A DNA stretch of 64,000 nucleotides from Halobellus captivus. GTDB lineage: Archaea; Halobacteriota; Halobacteria; Halobacteriales; Haloferacaceae. The notes under the pieces were generated by a model. That model was given only the letters and a program-made list of their open reading frames with translations. It searched no databases and was not told the DNA's origin. Location: NCBI RefSeq assembly GCF_007655485.1, contig NZ_VJXQ01000002.1, forward strand, positions 1 to 64,000. The letters are read 5' to 3'. Positions 28,534-37,224 of the stretch are shown here, piece after piece. The position numbers were made by a program, and so were the translations under genes. Within the stretch, counting starts at the first letter, position 1; every line of letters begins with the position of its first letter.

Positions 28534-29124
28534 ATGACACGAGTGGCAATCGTCGGCGGCGGCCCCGCGGGCCTCTCTGCGGCGCTGTTCGCGGCGAAGA
28601 ACGGTCTCGACGTGGTCGTCTTCGACACCGACGAGACGTGGATGCACAAGGCGCACCTGTTCAACTACCCCGGGATCGGGTCGGTCGACGGAAGTGCGTT
28701 CCTCGATACGGCTCGCCAACAGGCGGACGATTTCGGCGCGGAACGCCGCCAAGACGCGGAAGTCACCGACGTCGAATCGACCGACGACGGGTTCTCGGTC
28801 TCCGCGGCGGGTGAAACCCACGAGGCGGACTATCTCGTGCTCGCGACCGGCGCGGGCCGCGACCTCGCGGAGTCGCTCGGCTGTGCGTTCTCCGAAGACG
28901 ACACCGTCGACGTCGACGTGACGATGGAGACGAGCGTCGAGAACGCCTACGCGACGGGCGGGATGGTCCGCGCCGAGGAGTGGCAGGCAGTCATCTCCGC
29001 CGGAGACGGCGCCGCGGCGGCGTTAAACATCCTCACGAAGGAGAAAGGCGACCACTACCACGACTTCGATACCCCCGCGACCGCCGAAGAGGTCTTCGGC
29101 GACCTCCGGGACGAGGAGGTCTGA
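28534..29124 (+). CDS. Small thioredoxin-reductase-like flavoprotein
   Basis: This 196-residue protein has a complete FAD-binding Rossmann motif VAIVGGGPAGLSAA at the N-terminus, the loop YPGIG, and a second FAD motif YATGGMVRAEEW near residue 140. Thioredoxin reductases are about 300 residues with an inserted NADPH domain and a CxxC pair; both are absent here. It is therefore an FAD-only half-size relative, known in haloarchaea, which might be a ferredoxin-type or accessory oxidoreductase. The frame is intact and the size seems natural, not truncated. Confidence 0.8.
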   Translation: MTRVAIVGGGPAGLSAALFAAKNGLDVVVFDTDETWMHKAHLFNYPGIGSVDGSAFLDTARQQADDFGAERRQDAEVTDVESTDDGFSVSAAGETHEADYLVLATGAGRDLAESLGCAFSEDDTVDVDVTMETSVENAYATGGMVRAEEWQAVISAGDGAAAALNILTKEKGDHYHDFDTPATAEEVFGDLRDEEV

Positions 29125-29210
29125 GTCGGCGATCCGTCCGCCGCTTTTCATTCGAACCAAAGTCGTCACTCAATTCACGCTTCTCACGTGGATGTCCCGA
29201 TCCGCGCGGA

Positions 29211-29330
29211 GATTTATATACAAACGGGCGGCCATCGCCGCCGTGACGTAGCTACCGTCCCGCGTCGGAAACGCGGTTGTTCGGCACAACCGACGCGGGA
29301 ACCGAAGGATGATCGAGTCCTCGATCACTC
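29211..29330 (+). ncRNA. Possible small RNA (TATA box followed by two hairpins)
   Basis: ATTTATATAC at 29212-29220 is one of the better TATA boxes here but no gene follows on that strand. About 40 nt on lies CCCGCGTCGG/CCGACGCGGG (29259-29299) and then GATCGAG/CTCGATC (29311-29326). This could be a small RNA, or the hairpins could belong to the end of the upstream flavoprotein mRNA. Confidence 0.3.
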
Positions 29331-29389
29331 TCTACCGACCCGTGCCGACTGTCAGCCCGAAACGGGTGGTCGCTCAACAGCCCCAGTGC

Positions 29390-29869
29390 CTACTCCAGTA
29401 GCTCCTTCGTCTTCCGGTGTCGCCCGCGGAACATCGGCTCGAACCCGACCACCGCCAGCGGTGAAACCGCGCCGCCGACGTCGCCACCGGGGAGTTCGTA
29501 CTCCACGACGTCCTCGATGATCGTCTCCTCACCGTCCGCCACGAATCGGTGCGTGTGAATCCACTCGGCGAACGGCCCGCCGCGCATCTCGTCGCGGAAC
29601 ATCGCCCGCCCGTCAGCTTCCTCGCGCTCGACGATGACCGACGTCCACCGCTGCCGCGGACCGACGCCGAACGGTTGCATCGACAGCTGAATCGCGGAGC
29701 CAGTCTCCAGTACGGCGGGGTCGGAGTCGCCGTCGGGACCGGTGACCGACTCGACGCGGAGGTTCAGCCACCCCGGCGTCAACGCCTCCAGTCCGGAGAT
29801 CTGCGAGTGGAAGTCCCAGACCACGTCGAGCGGAGCGGCCACGCGCGTGAGTCGCGAGTAAGTAGCCAT
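29390..29869 (-). CDS. SRPBCC-fold ligand-binding protein
   Basis: This 159-residue protein resembles polyketide cyclase/START-like proteins: MATYSRLTRVAAPLDVVWDF at the start, LTPGWLNLRV, a middle strand block with QRWTSVIVERE and MFRDEMRGGPFAEW, and the terminal FRGRHRKTKELLE. This fold binds hydrophobic ligands. Start at MATYS fits the family; nine more codons upstream are rejected. It is convergent with nothing and lies 70 bp from the GH15 gene. Ligand unknown. Confidence 0.82.
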   Translation of the reverse strand: MATYSRLTRVAAPLDVVWDFHSQISGLEALTPGWLNLRVESVTGPDGDSDPAVLETGSAIQLSMQPFGVGPRQRWTSVIVEREEADGRAMFRDEMRGGPFAEWIHTHRFVADGEETIIEDVVEYELPGGDVGGAVSPLAVVGFEPMFRGRHRKTKELLE

Positions 29870-29939
29870 AGCTGAAAAGAGCGACCGACGAACCAAAAGC
29901 GACGCGGCCGATTGAACGGTGAATCGGTTCCGCCGACAG

Positions 29940-32900
29940 TTACAGCGTAAACCGCGTCACGCTCGTTCCGGCGGTCTCCAACTCCTCGTCGGTCGCGGCG
30001 GCGACGGTAATCTGATTTTCGCCGTGTTCGATCGCCAGCGACGCCTCGAAGCCCCCGCCGCTGGGCGTGACGTACGCCGTCTCGGAGGGGGTTTTGACGG
30101 CGACGGCCGCCCCGTCCGTCCGTCCGGAGACGACGAGTTCGTCGCCCATAAACCGGGTGCTGACTTGAAGGCGGGGCCCGTCGGGACGCTCGGTATCGAT
30201 GTAGCGCTGCCGGAGGACCGACGGCATCTCGATCGGACGTCCCGCATCGATGCCGTGCGCGAGCCTGACGAACTGCGCCATCGACCACGCGAGCGGCGTC
30301 GCCGCGCCGGTTCCCTCGCCGAACGCCCAGTTGTACTCCGTGCTGTGCTCGCGGTCCCACACCTGCTCGGAGAGCATCCGACCGGAGTTCGCGAACCCGG
30401 CCATCGTCTCCAGGAGGTTCTGTGGCGCGAGCGGCCCCTCATCGGTTCCGTAGAGTAGCTCGTACTCGCCGCGTTCGCCGGTGAATATCGGCCAGAGGCG
30501 TCCCTTCCCTTTGGCCTCGATGGACCACGGCGCGCCCTCGTCGTCGCGCTGTCGCTCGCCGTACCCGTCGCCGTTGTAGCGGTAAAATGCGGGTCCGTGC
30601 GGTGTGTCGACTCGAAGGGTCTCGTCGACTTCAGCAACCGAGTTGCGAATCGCCGCGTCGTCGGCGGACTTGATCCCCAAGCGGGTGAGTTCGAGGAAGC
30701 CCGCGTCGATGATCTCCCGTTCGTCGAGCGTCGGCCCGTTGTTCGCGAGCGTCCGGAGGTGACCGGCGTCGGGATCACCGTCGCGGGTGATCCGCACGTA
30801 GTACGGGGTGTGGGTGTGGCGTTCCGTTCCCGTCTCGGTCGCAGTCCACGCCTCGATCTGGTCGGTCCACTCGTCGGCCAGCGCCTGCCAGATGAGCGCG
30901 TCGGCCTGGTGACCCTCCTCGGAGGCGATATCCGCGGCGCAGGCGAGCCCGGCGATCTCGGCGGCGATCGACGACGGCGAGTAGCCCGCCTCTTCCTCCC
31001 AGCGCTCCTGTGCCGTCGGCGGCCCGTTCCGCGCGACGTAATCGGCGGAGCGCTTGACGTTCACGTAGTCGTATTCGGTCTCGGCGAAGTCGACGCCCCG
31101 TTCGCGGAGCATCCACGCCATCACCTGCGGGAACGAGATGTTGTCCATCTGCTCGCCGCCCCACCGCGTCCGACCGTTCAGGTAGGTGTTCTGCGGGATG
31201 AACCCGCGGTTGTCCTGTTGGTAGCGGTAGATGTATTCGAGAGCCAACTGAGCCGTTTCGAGGTCGCCCACCGCCTCGAAGACCGTGAACACCTGATAGA
31301 GGTCGCGCGACCAGACGAAGTTGTAACCGTATCCTTTCGCCTCTTCGGCGGTGACCGCCTCGCCCCACGGCACCGAGGGAGAGGCGATTCCCGCGCCCAG
31401 GAACGTTTTGTCCTCCACCGCGCGAAGGCTCATCAGACACGTCTTGTACTGATTCGCCAGCCTCTCGTCATCGACCACCGACTGCGGGAGCTCCTTGTCT
31501 GCGAGGAAGTCGTCCCACGAGTCGACGTACCCGCGCCGGACAGTCTCGTATCCCCGACTGAGCGCGCCAGCCGCCTCGCCGAGTGCAGCCGCCGTATCGG
31601 CGTCCTCGGCGAATCCGATGGCGAGCAGCTCGCTGTGTTGTGTCCCCGTCCCGATCCGCCCGACGAGGACGACGTTCTCGTCGTCGACGCTGTCGATCGG
31701 CGTCGGATCCCTCCCGTCCGAGAACAGCTCCGCGAGGTACTCCGATCCCGCGACTCCGACGGTCGCCCACTCGAATCGATGCTCCGCCGCCATCGCCGCC
31801 GCGACGCTGTATTCGGTACCGTCCTCGTCGATGAGTAGCGGTTCGACGTCGCCCGCCTGATCGTACGCGCTGGCGTCGCGGGCGACCAAATGATACCCCG
31901 ACGTCCCGCCGAGCCTGAGTCCGCGATCGGTCGATCCGGTGTTGGTGAGCGACGTGTCGGCGACGGCGTACAGTTCGTACTTGTTGCCGTCGGTCGCGTC
32001 GAACGAGAGGTCGACGAGCAGCGCGTCGTGTTCAGGATCGGTGACGTACTCGGCGGTGAGCGTCCACTCGTGGCCCCGTCCGTCGCCCGTTTCGGAGACC
32101 ACGTGCCGGAACAACAGCGCGTCGTCGTCTGCGATCTCCGCCCGCCGCTCGATCGTGTCCGTATCGTCGTCGCGTCGCGTCTCGTTGTGGGTCCTGGCCG
32201 TGTACGTCGTTCCGTCACTCGAATCGACGACGAGGAAATCGAGCGTTCGGAGGTTCATCAGGTCGACGCGCGGGAAGCGGACCTCCGTCAACGACCCCTC
32301 GGTGAGGGTGAACCAGACCCGAGAGGGGTCCTCGGACGTGTGATCGGCGACGGTCCCGACGCCGTACTTCTCGCCGGTCGTCCAGCGCGGCCGACCCGCG
32401 GGGCCCGACGGCGCGGGCTTCGGCTCCGGTAACGCGTCGGCCTCGGAGAGCGATCCGGTCAGCCTGAGGCGCATCGCGTGCGACCACGCGAGCGGCGCGG
32501 CGCTGTCCGGCGTTCCGTCGTCGAACACCTGCTCTGCGAGGTAGCCCGCGCCCGAACAGAACGGTCCGTCGCGGCCGAGGAGTTCGTACAGGTCCGTCGC
32601 ACGTTCCAGCAACGCTGCCGCGGGCTTCGACCGACCGTGTGCGTCGAGCAGCGATGCCAATTCGACGGCGGCGTTCGCCCCCCAAGCCGTCGCGACCGAC
32701 CACAGTTTCTCGTGGTCCTGTTCGGCCGAGCGCCAGTAGTCGCCCTCGAACCGGACGAGCCCGGAAACCTCCCCGTCGTCGGATTCGCGGTAGAGATCCG
32801 TGAGCGCGGTGTCCACGTGCGTTTCGAGGCGCGACAGGTCAGCCGGAGCCAGTCCGTCGAGGTGTGTGACGTCCTCGTAGGCGGCAAATGCCTCGACGAG

Positions 32901-34490
32901 CGCGAACGAGCCCGAATCGATCCGGGAGTCGAGGCCGCCGTCCTGCAATCGGAGGGCGTACACCTCGTACTCGTCGTCCCAGAGCAGATCGAGCGATTCG
33001 AAGACGGTCTCGGCCTGCGCTGCGGCGTGCGCTCGGAGAGTGTCGTCGACCGGCGCTTCGGCGACGGTCGCGTACGCCTGGAGGAACGTCGCCGCGGTGT
33101 GGACGAACCGGCCGATCATATTCTCCCAGGCGTTCTGACACGGTCCCGGGAGCCCGTCGGCCTCGAGTTCGTCGTCGAGGGCGTCGATCCCCTCGCTGAC
33201 GGCCCGACGGAACCGCTTTCGCTGGGTCGTATCGAGAGACGAACGGCGCTCGCTCAGAAGTGTCGCGAGGTACGTCACGACGCTGGCGGTCTGATCGGAC
33301 TGATACTCGGGGCTATCCGCGTTCTCGACGCGCGCGTTCGCCCACCCCGGCGCGAGCGACCCGTCGATCGCCCACACTCGGTGCGGCCACGAGCCGTCTT
33401 CGAGCTGGGTCTCACAGAAGAACGAGCCGATTCGCGTGAGTCGGTCGGTTGCGTCTAACCCGAAGGCGTCGTCAGCGCGCAGCAGGTGACGCGCACCCTC
33501 CGATTCGTCGCGGAACCAGGTGTAGCCGTATCCCCCGGAGTGCGTGTAGAAGGGATCGAACTCCGGACCGGCGATGTGCGCACCCGACGGCGCAGTCAGG
33601 AGCGAGAGCGCGCGTAGATCGGATCGGACTGACCCCTCTCGCGGTGCCGACTCGGGAACGGTGACTTCCGCTCGTACCCGCGCCGCCGCGCGGATGTCGT
33701 CCGCGCTCGTGTGCGACAGCGCGCAGTGTCGCAGATCCGAGAGCGCGGATTCGCGTTCGACCACGTCGTGGTCCGATAACTGTGTGACGAGCGTGGTCCG
33801 GACGCCGCGGTCCTCCCGCTCGAGCGGTGCCGAAACAACGATATCGCCGCTGAGATGGGTGTCCTCGTAGCGTTCGAGCACGGCCTCTCGGGGGAGCTCG
33901 AAGGCGTCCGGGGAGAGCATTTCCTCGAACCGCTCGGGGATCTGCCCGCGGACGTCGTCGAGGCCGGTCGAGGCGGTGACGTAGTCGTGTTCGGTTCGGT
34001 GGAACACCTCGACGGCCTTGGTCCCGTTGGGGCCGCCATCCTCGTGGATGAGGCGGCCGACCTGCGTCTCCCGTCCCTCGGGTGCGAGCGTCAGAAAGGC
34101 GGTCAGGTGCGCGTCGGTGGGGATTGCCCCGCGGAGTTCGATGTGCGTGACGTGGGCGCGCCCGAGCGTCAGATCGTACTGGTGAACCGTGTACGACCCG
34201 GCGTTGTACTCTGTTTCGACGAGGCTCGTCTCCCGGTAATAGTGCTGTCGTACCTGTTCGAGTTCGTCGAACCAGCGTATCTCACCGTCCGCCTCGATGG
34301 CGAACCGAGAGCGGTCGATCCCGTACAGGCCCGAAAGCGCAGCCGAGTAATCCCGCAGTGATCCGGACGGTCCGACGTGAACGAGGCGATCGCCGTGCCC
34401 GGAGAACGCGCCGCTCGTCGTGGGCAACTCGCCCGGAAAGCGCCCGTCACGGTCGCGCTTGTATTCGTTCAGCACGGTCCGAAGTCTCAT
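29940..34490 (-). CDS. Double-module GH15 glucoamylase/glucodextranase-like enzyme
   Basis: This 1516-residue protein hydrolyses alpha-glucans from the non-reducing end by family inference. It has two related halves. Module 1 (about 1-740) includes YTWFRDESEGARHLL and ENMIGRFVHTAATFLQAY. Module 2 (about 760-1440) begins with the glucodextranase-type strand domain (GEKYGVGTVADH) and then has the catalytic-domain block NFVWSRDLYQVFTVFEAV. The last 75 residues (VSTRFMGDELVVSGRTDG onward) form an Ig-like domain. There is no signal peptide, so it should act on internal glucan. Start MRLRTVLNEY follows a TATA box by about 30 nt. It is divergent from the GH13 gene. Which module is active needs structural checking of both glutamates. 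Confidence 0.83.
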   Translation of the reverse strand: MRLRTVLNEYKRDRDGRFPGELPTTSGAFSGHGDRLVHVGPSGSLRDYSAALSGLYGIDRSRFAIEADGEIRWFDELEQVRQHYYRETSLVETEYNAGSYTVHQYDLTLGRAHVTHIELRGAIPTDAHLTAFLTLAPEGRETQVGRLIHEDGGPNGTKAVEVFHRTEHDYVTASTGLDDVRGQIPERFEEMLSPDAFELPREAVLERYEDTHLSGDIVVSAPLEREDRGVRTTLVTQLSDHDVVERESALSDLRHCALSHTSADDIRAAARVRAEVTVPESAPREGSVRSDLRALSLLTAPSGAHIAGPEFDPFYTHSGGYGYTWFRDESEGARHLLRADDAFGLDATDRLTRIGSFFCETQLEDGSWPHRVWAIDGSLAPGWANARVENADSPEYQSDQTASVVTYLATLLSERRSSLDTTQRKRFRRAVSEGIDALDDELEADGLPGPCQNAWENMIGRFVHTAATFLQAYATVAEAPVDDTLRAHAAAQAETVFESLDLLWDDEYEVYALRLQDGGLDSRIDSGSFALVEAFAAYEDVTHLDGLAPADLSRLETHVDTALTDLYRESDDGEVSGLVRFEGDYWRSAEQDHEKLWSVATAWGANAAVELASLLDAHGRSKPAAALLERATDLYELLGRDGPFCSGAGYLAEQVFDDGTPDSAAPLAWSHAMRLRLTGSLSEADALPEPKPAPSGPAGRPRWTTGEKYGVGTVADHTSEDPSRVWFTLTEGSLTEVRFPRVDLMNLRTLDFLVVDSSDGTTYTARTHNETRRDDDTDTIERRAEIADDDALLFRHVVSETGDGRGHEWTLTAEYVTDPEHDALLVDLSFDATDGNKYELYAVADTSLTNTGSTDRGLRLGGTSGYHLVARDASAYDQAGDVEPLLIDEDGTEYSVAAAMAAEHRFEWATVGVAGSEYLAELFSDGRDPTPIDSVDDENVVLVGRIGTGTQHSELLAIGFAEDADTAAALGEAAGALSRGYETVRRGYVDSWDDFLADKELPQSVVDDERLANQYKTCLMSLRAVEDKTFLGAGIASPSVPWGEAVTAEEAKGYGYNFVWSRDLYQVFTVFEAVGDLETAQLALEYIYRYQQDNRGFIPQNTYLNGRTRWGGEQMDNISFPQVMAWMLRERGVDFAETEYDYVNVKRSADYVARNGPPTAQERWEEEAGYSPSSIAAEIAGLACAADIASEEGHQADALIWQALADEWTDQIEAWTATETGTERHTHTPYYVRITRDGDPDAGHLRTLANNGPTLDEREIIDAGFLELTRLGIKSADDAAIRNSVAEVDETLRVDTPHGPAFYRYNGDGYGERQRDDEGAPWSIEAKGKGRLWPIFTGERGEYELLYGTDEGPLAPQNLLETMAGFANSGRMLSEQVWDREHSTEYNWAFGEGTGAATPLAWSMAQFVRLAHGIDAGRPIEMPSVLRQRYIDTERPDGPRLQVSTRFMGDELVVSGRTDGAAVAVKTPSETAYVTPSGGGFEASLAIEHGENQITVAAATDEELETAGTSVTRFTL

Positions 34491-34513
34491 ACACTCCGAC
34501 CAGTGTTCCCACG

Positions 34514-34525
34514 ACATAAGTATTG
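34514..34525 (-). promoter_or_regulatory. TATA box of the GH15 gene
   Basis: The minus strand reads CCAATACTTATG about 25-30 nt ahead of the start codon. The 156-bp gap to the divergent GH13 gene would hold shared control sites; no clear plus-strand TATA is seen. Confidence 0.5.
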
Positions 34526-34646
34526 GCGGATGCGCACTCCCGAATTCGAAGAAAACACACGGTCGATGGGGATAGACGGTCAAAAACGGAGAGATCGACG
34601 CGACGGCGGGGCAAAGACAAAGGTGCGACCGCCCGTTCGAACTGAT

Positions 34647-36827
34647 ATGAATCATCCAGGACCCCCCCGGTTCGTCGCAGTGGGTGACGCCGTTCAACTC
34701 GCTCCCCGCGATCCCGACCCGGCGGCGACGTACGAGTGGTGGATTCGGAGCGCCCCCGCGAGTAGCACCACCGAACTCCCGGGCGGAAAGCCAGTCGTCG
34801 AGTTCGCCCCCGACGCACCGGGTGTCTACGAACTCGAACTACGCGCACCTGACCGCACCCACACGCTCACGGTCCGGGCGTTCCCGGGCGAACTCGCCCC
34901 CGTCGGTTCCCGGGGCGGCCGAAGCGGCCAAAGTGGAGTGAGCGGCCACCAGAGCGGATCGGCACGACCCGTCGGCGAGAGCGGCGGCGTGTCGGGATCC
35001 GGCTCCGGCACTCACGCTCGCTCCGGCGGTGGCGGCCGCCCCCGACTGCAGTTGTACGGTGCCGTCGAGGGCGACGAACTCGTCGTCCGCGCCGATCCGC
35101 AACCCCATCCGGAGAGCGACACCGATCGCGATGAGGTCGTCGTCGAGTTCTTGATGGACGACCGCGACGACGTCGACGAGGACGTGATCGACGTCGAGGG
35201 GTGGGAGCTACGGATTCCGACGTCCGCCGTGGGCCACCGCGTCCGGGTCCACGCGGTCGCCGTCGCCGACGCCTACAGCGTCCCCGACACGATCGAGTTC
35301 TCCCGCGAAGCCGTTCCCGACGGCAGCGGGGACGAGTCGGCGCTCACGGTTTCGACCGGCACGAAGACAGGCGACAGGGAATCAGAAACAACTGACGCCA
35401 CACCCGCCGAGAAGACCGGGTTCGAGGTCGTCCGTCCCAACGATCCGCCGGAGTGGGCTCGCGACATCACGCTGTATGAGATCTACGTCCGCGGCTTCGC
35501 TGGCGACGATGCGGACGAGGCCGACTCCATCGAAGGCGGTGCGTCCGACGCTTCGGCGGATTCCGTCTTCGCGCGGATCGAACGCCGCCTCGACTACTTG
35601 GCCGACCTCGGCGTCGACTGTCTGTGGCTGACGCCCGTGCTCGAAAACGACCACGCGCCGCACGGCTACAACATCACGGACTTCTTCGCGATCGCGGAGG
35701 ACCTCGGAGACCGCGAGGACTACGAGCGGTTCGTCGACGCCGCGCACGACCGCGGAATGGCGGTCCTCTTCGATCTCGTGTTGAACCACTCCGCCCGCGA
35801 TCACCCCTTCTTCCAGGACGCCTACGGCAACCCCGACTCGGCGTACTACGAGTGGTACGACTGGCAGGAGAACGGCGAGCCAGAGACGTACTTCGAGTGG
35901 GAGTACATCGCCAACTGGAACTTCGAGAACCTCGCGGTCCGCCGACATCTCCTCGACGCCGTGGACGAGTGGTTCGAAGTCGCCGACGGCTTCCGCTGCG
36001 ATATGGCGTGGGCCGTTCCGGACACGTTCTGGAAGGAGCTCCGCGACCGCGTGAAGTCCCGGGACCCGGAGTTCCTGCTGCTCGACGAGACGATCCCGTA
36101 CATCCCGGACTTCCACGACGGGATGTTCGACGTCCACTTCGACACGACGCTGTACTTCACGCTGCGACAGGTCGGCCGCGGAGACGCGCCCGCGGGGTCG
36201 ATTCTCGACGCGATCGAGCAACGCGCGGAGGTCGGGTTTCCGCCGCACGCGGCGTTTATGGTCTACCTCGAGAACCACGACGAGACGCGCTACGTCGTCG
36301 AGTGCGGCGACGACGCCGCGATGGCCGCCGCGGGTGCGATCTGTACGCTTCCCGGGATACCGATGCTCTACGGCGGCCAAGAACTCGGCCAGCGGGGCCG
36401 ACGCGACGCCCTCGCGTGGGACGACGCAAGAGAGGACTTCCACGCCCACTACTCCCGACTGCTCGATCTCCGATCGTCGGTCGACGCGCTCGGTCCGGAC
36501 GGGTCGATTAGTCGGGTGGAGTACGAGGTCGGTGTGGACGAAGGAAATGCCGACGACGCTGGCGCTGACGGCTCCAACACGGGCGGCACCGATGCTGACG
36601 GCTCCAACACTGGTGGCTCGGACGCTGATGACACCGACCGCATCGTCGCCTTCCGCCGCGCGCTGGACGGCGACGCCTACGTCTGCGTCCTGAACTTCGG
36701 AACCGCCCCCGCGACGGTGACGCTTTCGGACGTCGACGTGGATCCGACTGATCTCGTCACCGACACGTCGCTCGCCACCGCAGCGGGTCTCGAAGTCGAT
36801 CACGTCGCCGTGTTCGAAGCCCAGTGA
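34647..36827 (+). CDS. GH13 alpha-amylase-family enzyme
   Basis: This 726-residue alpha-glucan hydrolase or transferase has a front third with two strand-rich domains (about 1-110 and 130-220) joined by a Gly/Ser-rich linker. The TIM-barrel starts at ITLYEIYVRGF. Family regions are DLVLNH, the nucleophile in GFRCDMAW, the acid/base in LLLDETIPY and the transition-state Asp in LENHDETRY. There is no signal peptide, so it is cytoplasmic like its GH15 neighbour; together they would break down internal glycogen-like polymer or imported maltodextrin. The start at 34647 fits the family; upstream codons are low-quality. An Asn/Gly/Asp-rich repeat sits in the C-terminal domain. Confidence 0.88.
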   Translation: MNHPGPPRFVAVGDAVQLAPRDPDPAATYEWWIRSAPASSTTELPGGKPVVEFAPDAPGVYELELRAPDRTHTLTVRAFPGELAPVGSRGGRSGQSGVSGHQSGSARPVGESGGVSGSGSGTHARSGGGGRPRLQLYGAVEGDELVVRADPQPHPESDTDRDEVVVEFLMDDRDDVDEDVIDVEGWELRIPTSAVGHRVRVHAVAVADAYSVPDTIEFSREAVPDGSGDESALTVSTGTKTGDRESETTDATPAEKTGFEVVRPNDPPEWARDITLYEIYVRGFAGDDADEADSIEGGASDASADSVFARIERRLDYLADLGVDCLWLTPVLENDHAPHGYNITDFFAIAEDLGDREDYERFVDAAHDRGMAVLFDLVLNHSARDHPFFQDAYGNPDSAYYEWYDWQENGEPETYFEWEYIANWNFENLAVRRHLLDAVDEWFEVADGFRCDMAWAVPDTFWKELRDRVKSRDPEFLLLDETIPYIPDFHDGMFDVHFDTTLYFTLRQVGRGDAPAGSILDAIEQRAEVGFPPHAAFMVYLENHDETRYVVECGDDAAMAAAGAICTLPGIPMLYGGQELGQRGRRDALAWDDAREDFHAHYSRLLDLRSSVDALGPDGSISRVEYEVGVDEGNADDAGADGSNTGGTDADGSNTGGSDADDTDRIVAFRRALDGDAYVCVLNFGTAPATVTLSDVDVDPTDLVTDTSLATAAGLEVDHVAVFEAQ
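36564..36623 (+). repeat. 30-bp direct repeat in the GH13 gene
   Basis: GCTGACGGCTCCAACAC occurs at 36564 and again at 36594, giving the peptide repeat ADGSNTGG. It encodes a flexible loop between strands of the C-terminal domain. Confidence 0.8.
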
Positions 36828-36892
36828 GCGGGACCGAGACCCGCCGGTGGAAACCCACAGATTCGAGTCACTCCGGATCGTAGCGGTAGCCA

Positions 36893-37144
36893 GTGACCGA
36901 ATCGTACGTCTGCCCGCACTGCGGGCGCGTCGAGGAACGCCCCTACCGAGTCCGACTCATCATCCTCACGTGCGCGGACTGCGGCGAAAACGGCAGATTC
37001 CTTCACGAATCGATCGTCGCGCGTCTCGAAGACGTCCCGGAGCCGCGACGCCCCGAGGACTGGAGCGAGATGGCGCTCGACGAGCGGCTGCAGTACGCGG
37101 TGAAAGAGGGCCTCCTCGACGTCAGTTTCACCGGCCCGATCTGA
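36893..37144 (+). CDS. Small zinc-ribbon protein
   Basis: This 83-residue protein has CPHCGRVEE near residue 7 and CADCGENG near 27, a classic two-knuckle zinc ribbon, followed by a helical acidic tail (WSEMALDERLQYAVKEGLL). It starts with GTG at 36893; no ATG is available in front of the first CxxC. It lies 65 bp after the amylase gene on the same strand but is not obviously related to it. Function unknown; such proteins often bind nucleic acid or act as small adaptors. Confidence 0.75.
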   Translation: MTESYVCPHCGRVEERPYRVRLIILTCADCGENGRFLHESIVARLEDVPEPRRPEDWSEMALDERLQYAVKEGLLDVSFTGPI

Positions 37145-37224
37145 GCGGACCGTCGTTCGCTGAACCGCCTCTGACCTCGACCCGAACCGGCCAGCGTTCG
37201 TCGGCCCCGACTTTTCCGTGCGTC

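Noticed and set aside
30597-31838. 413-codon frame on the plus strand
   Set aside because: It is antisense to the GH15 gene and low-complexity.
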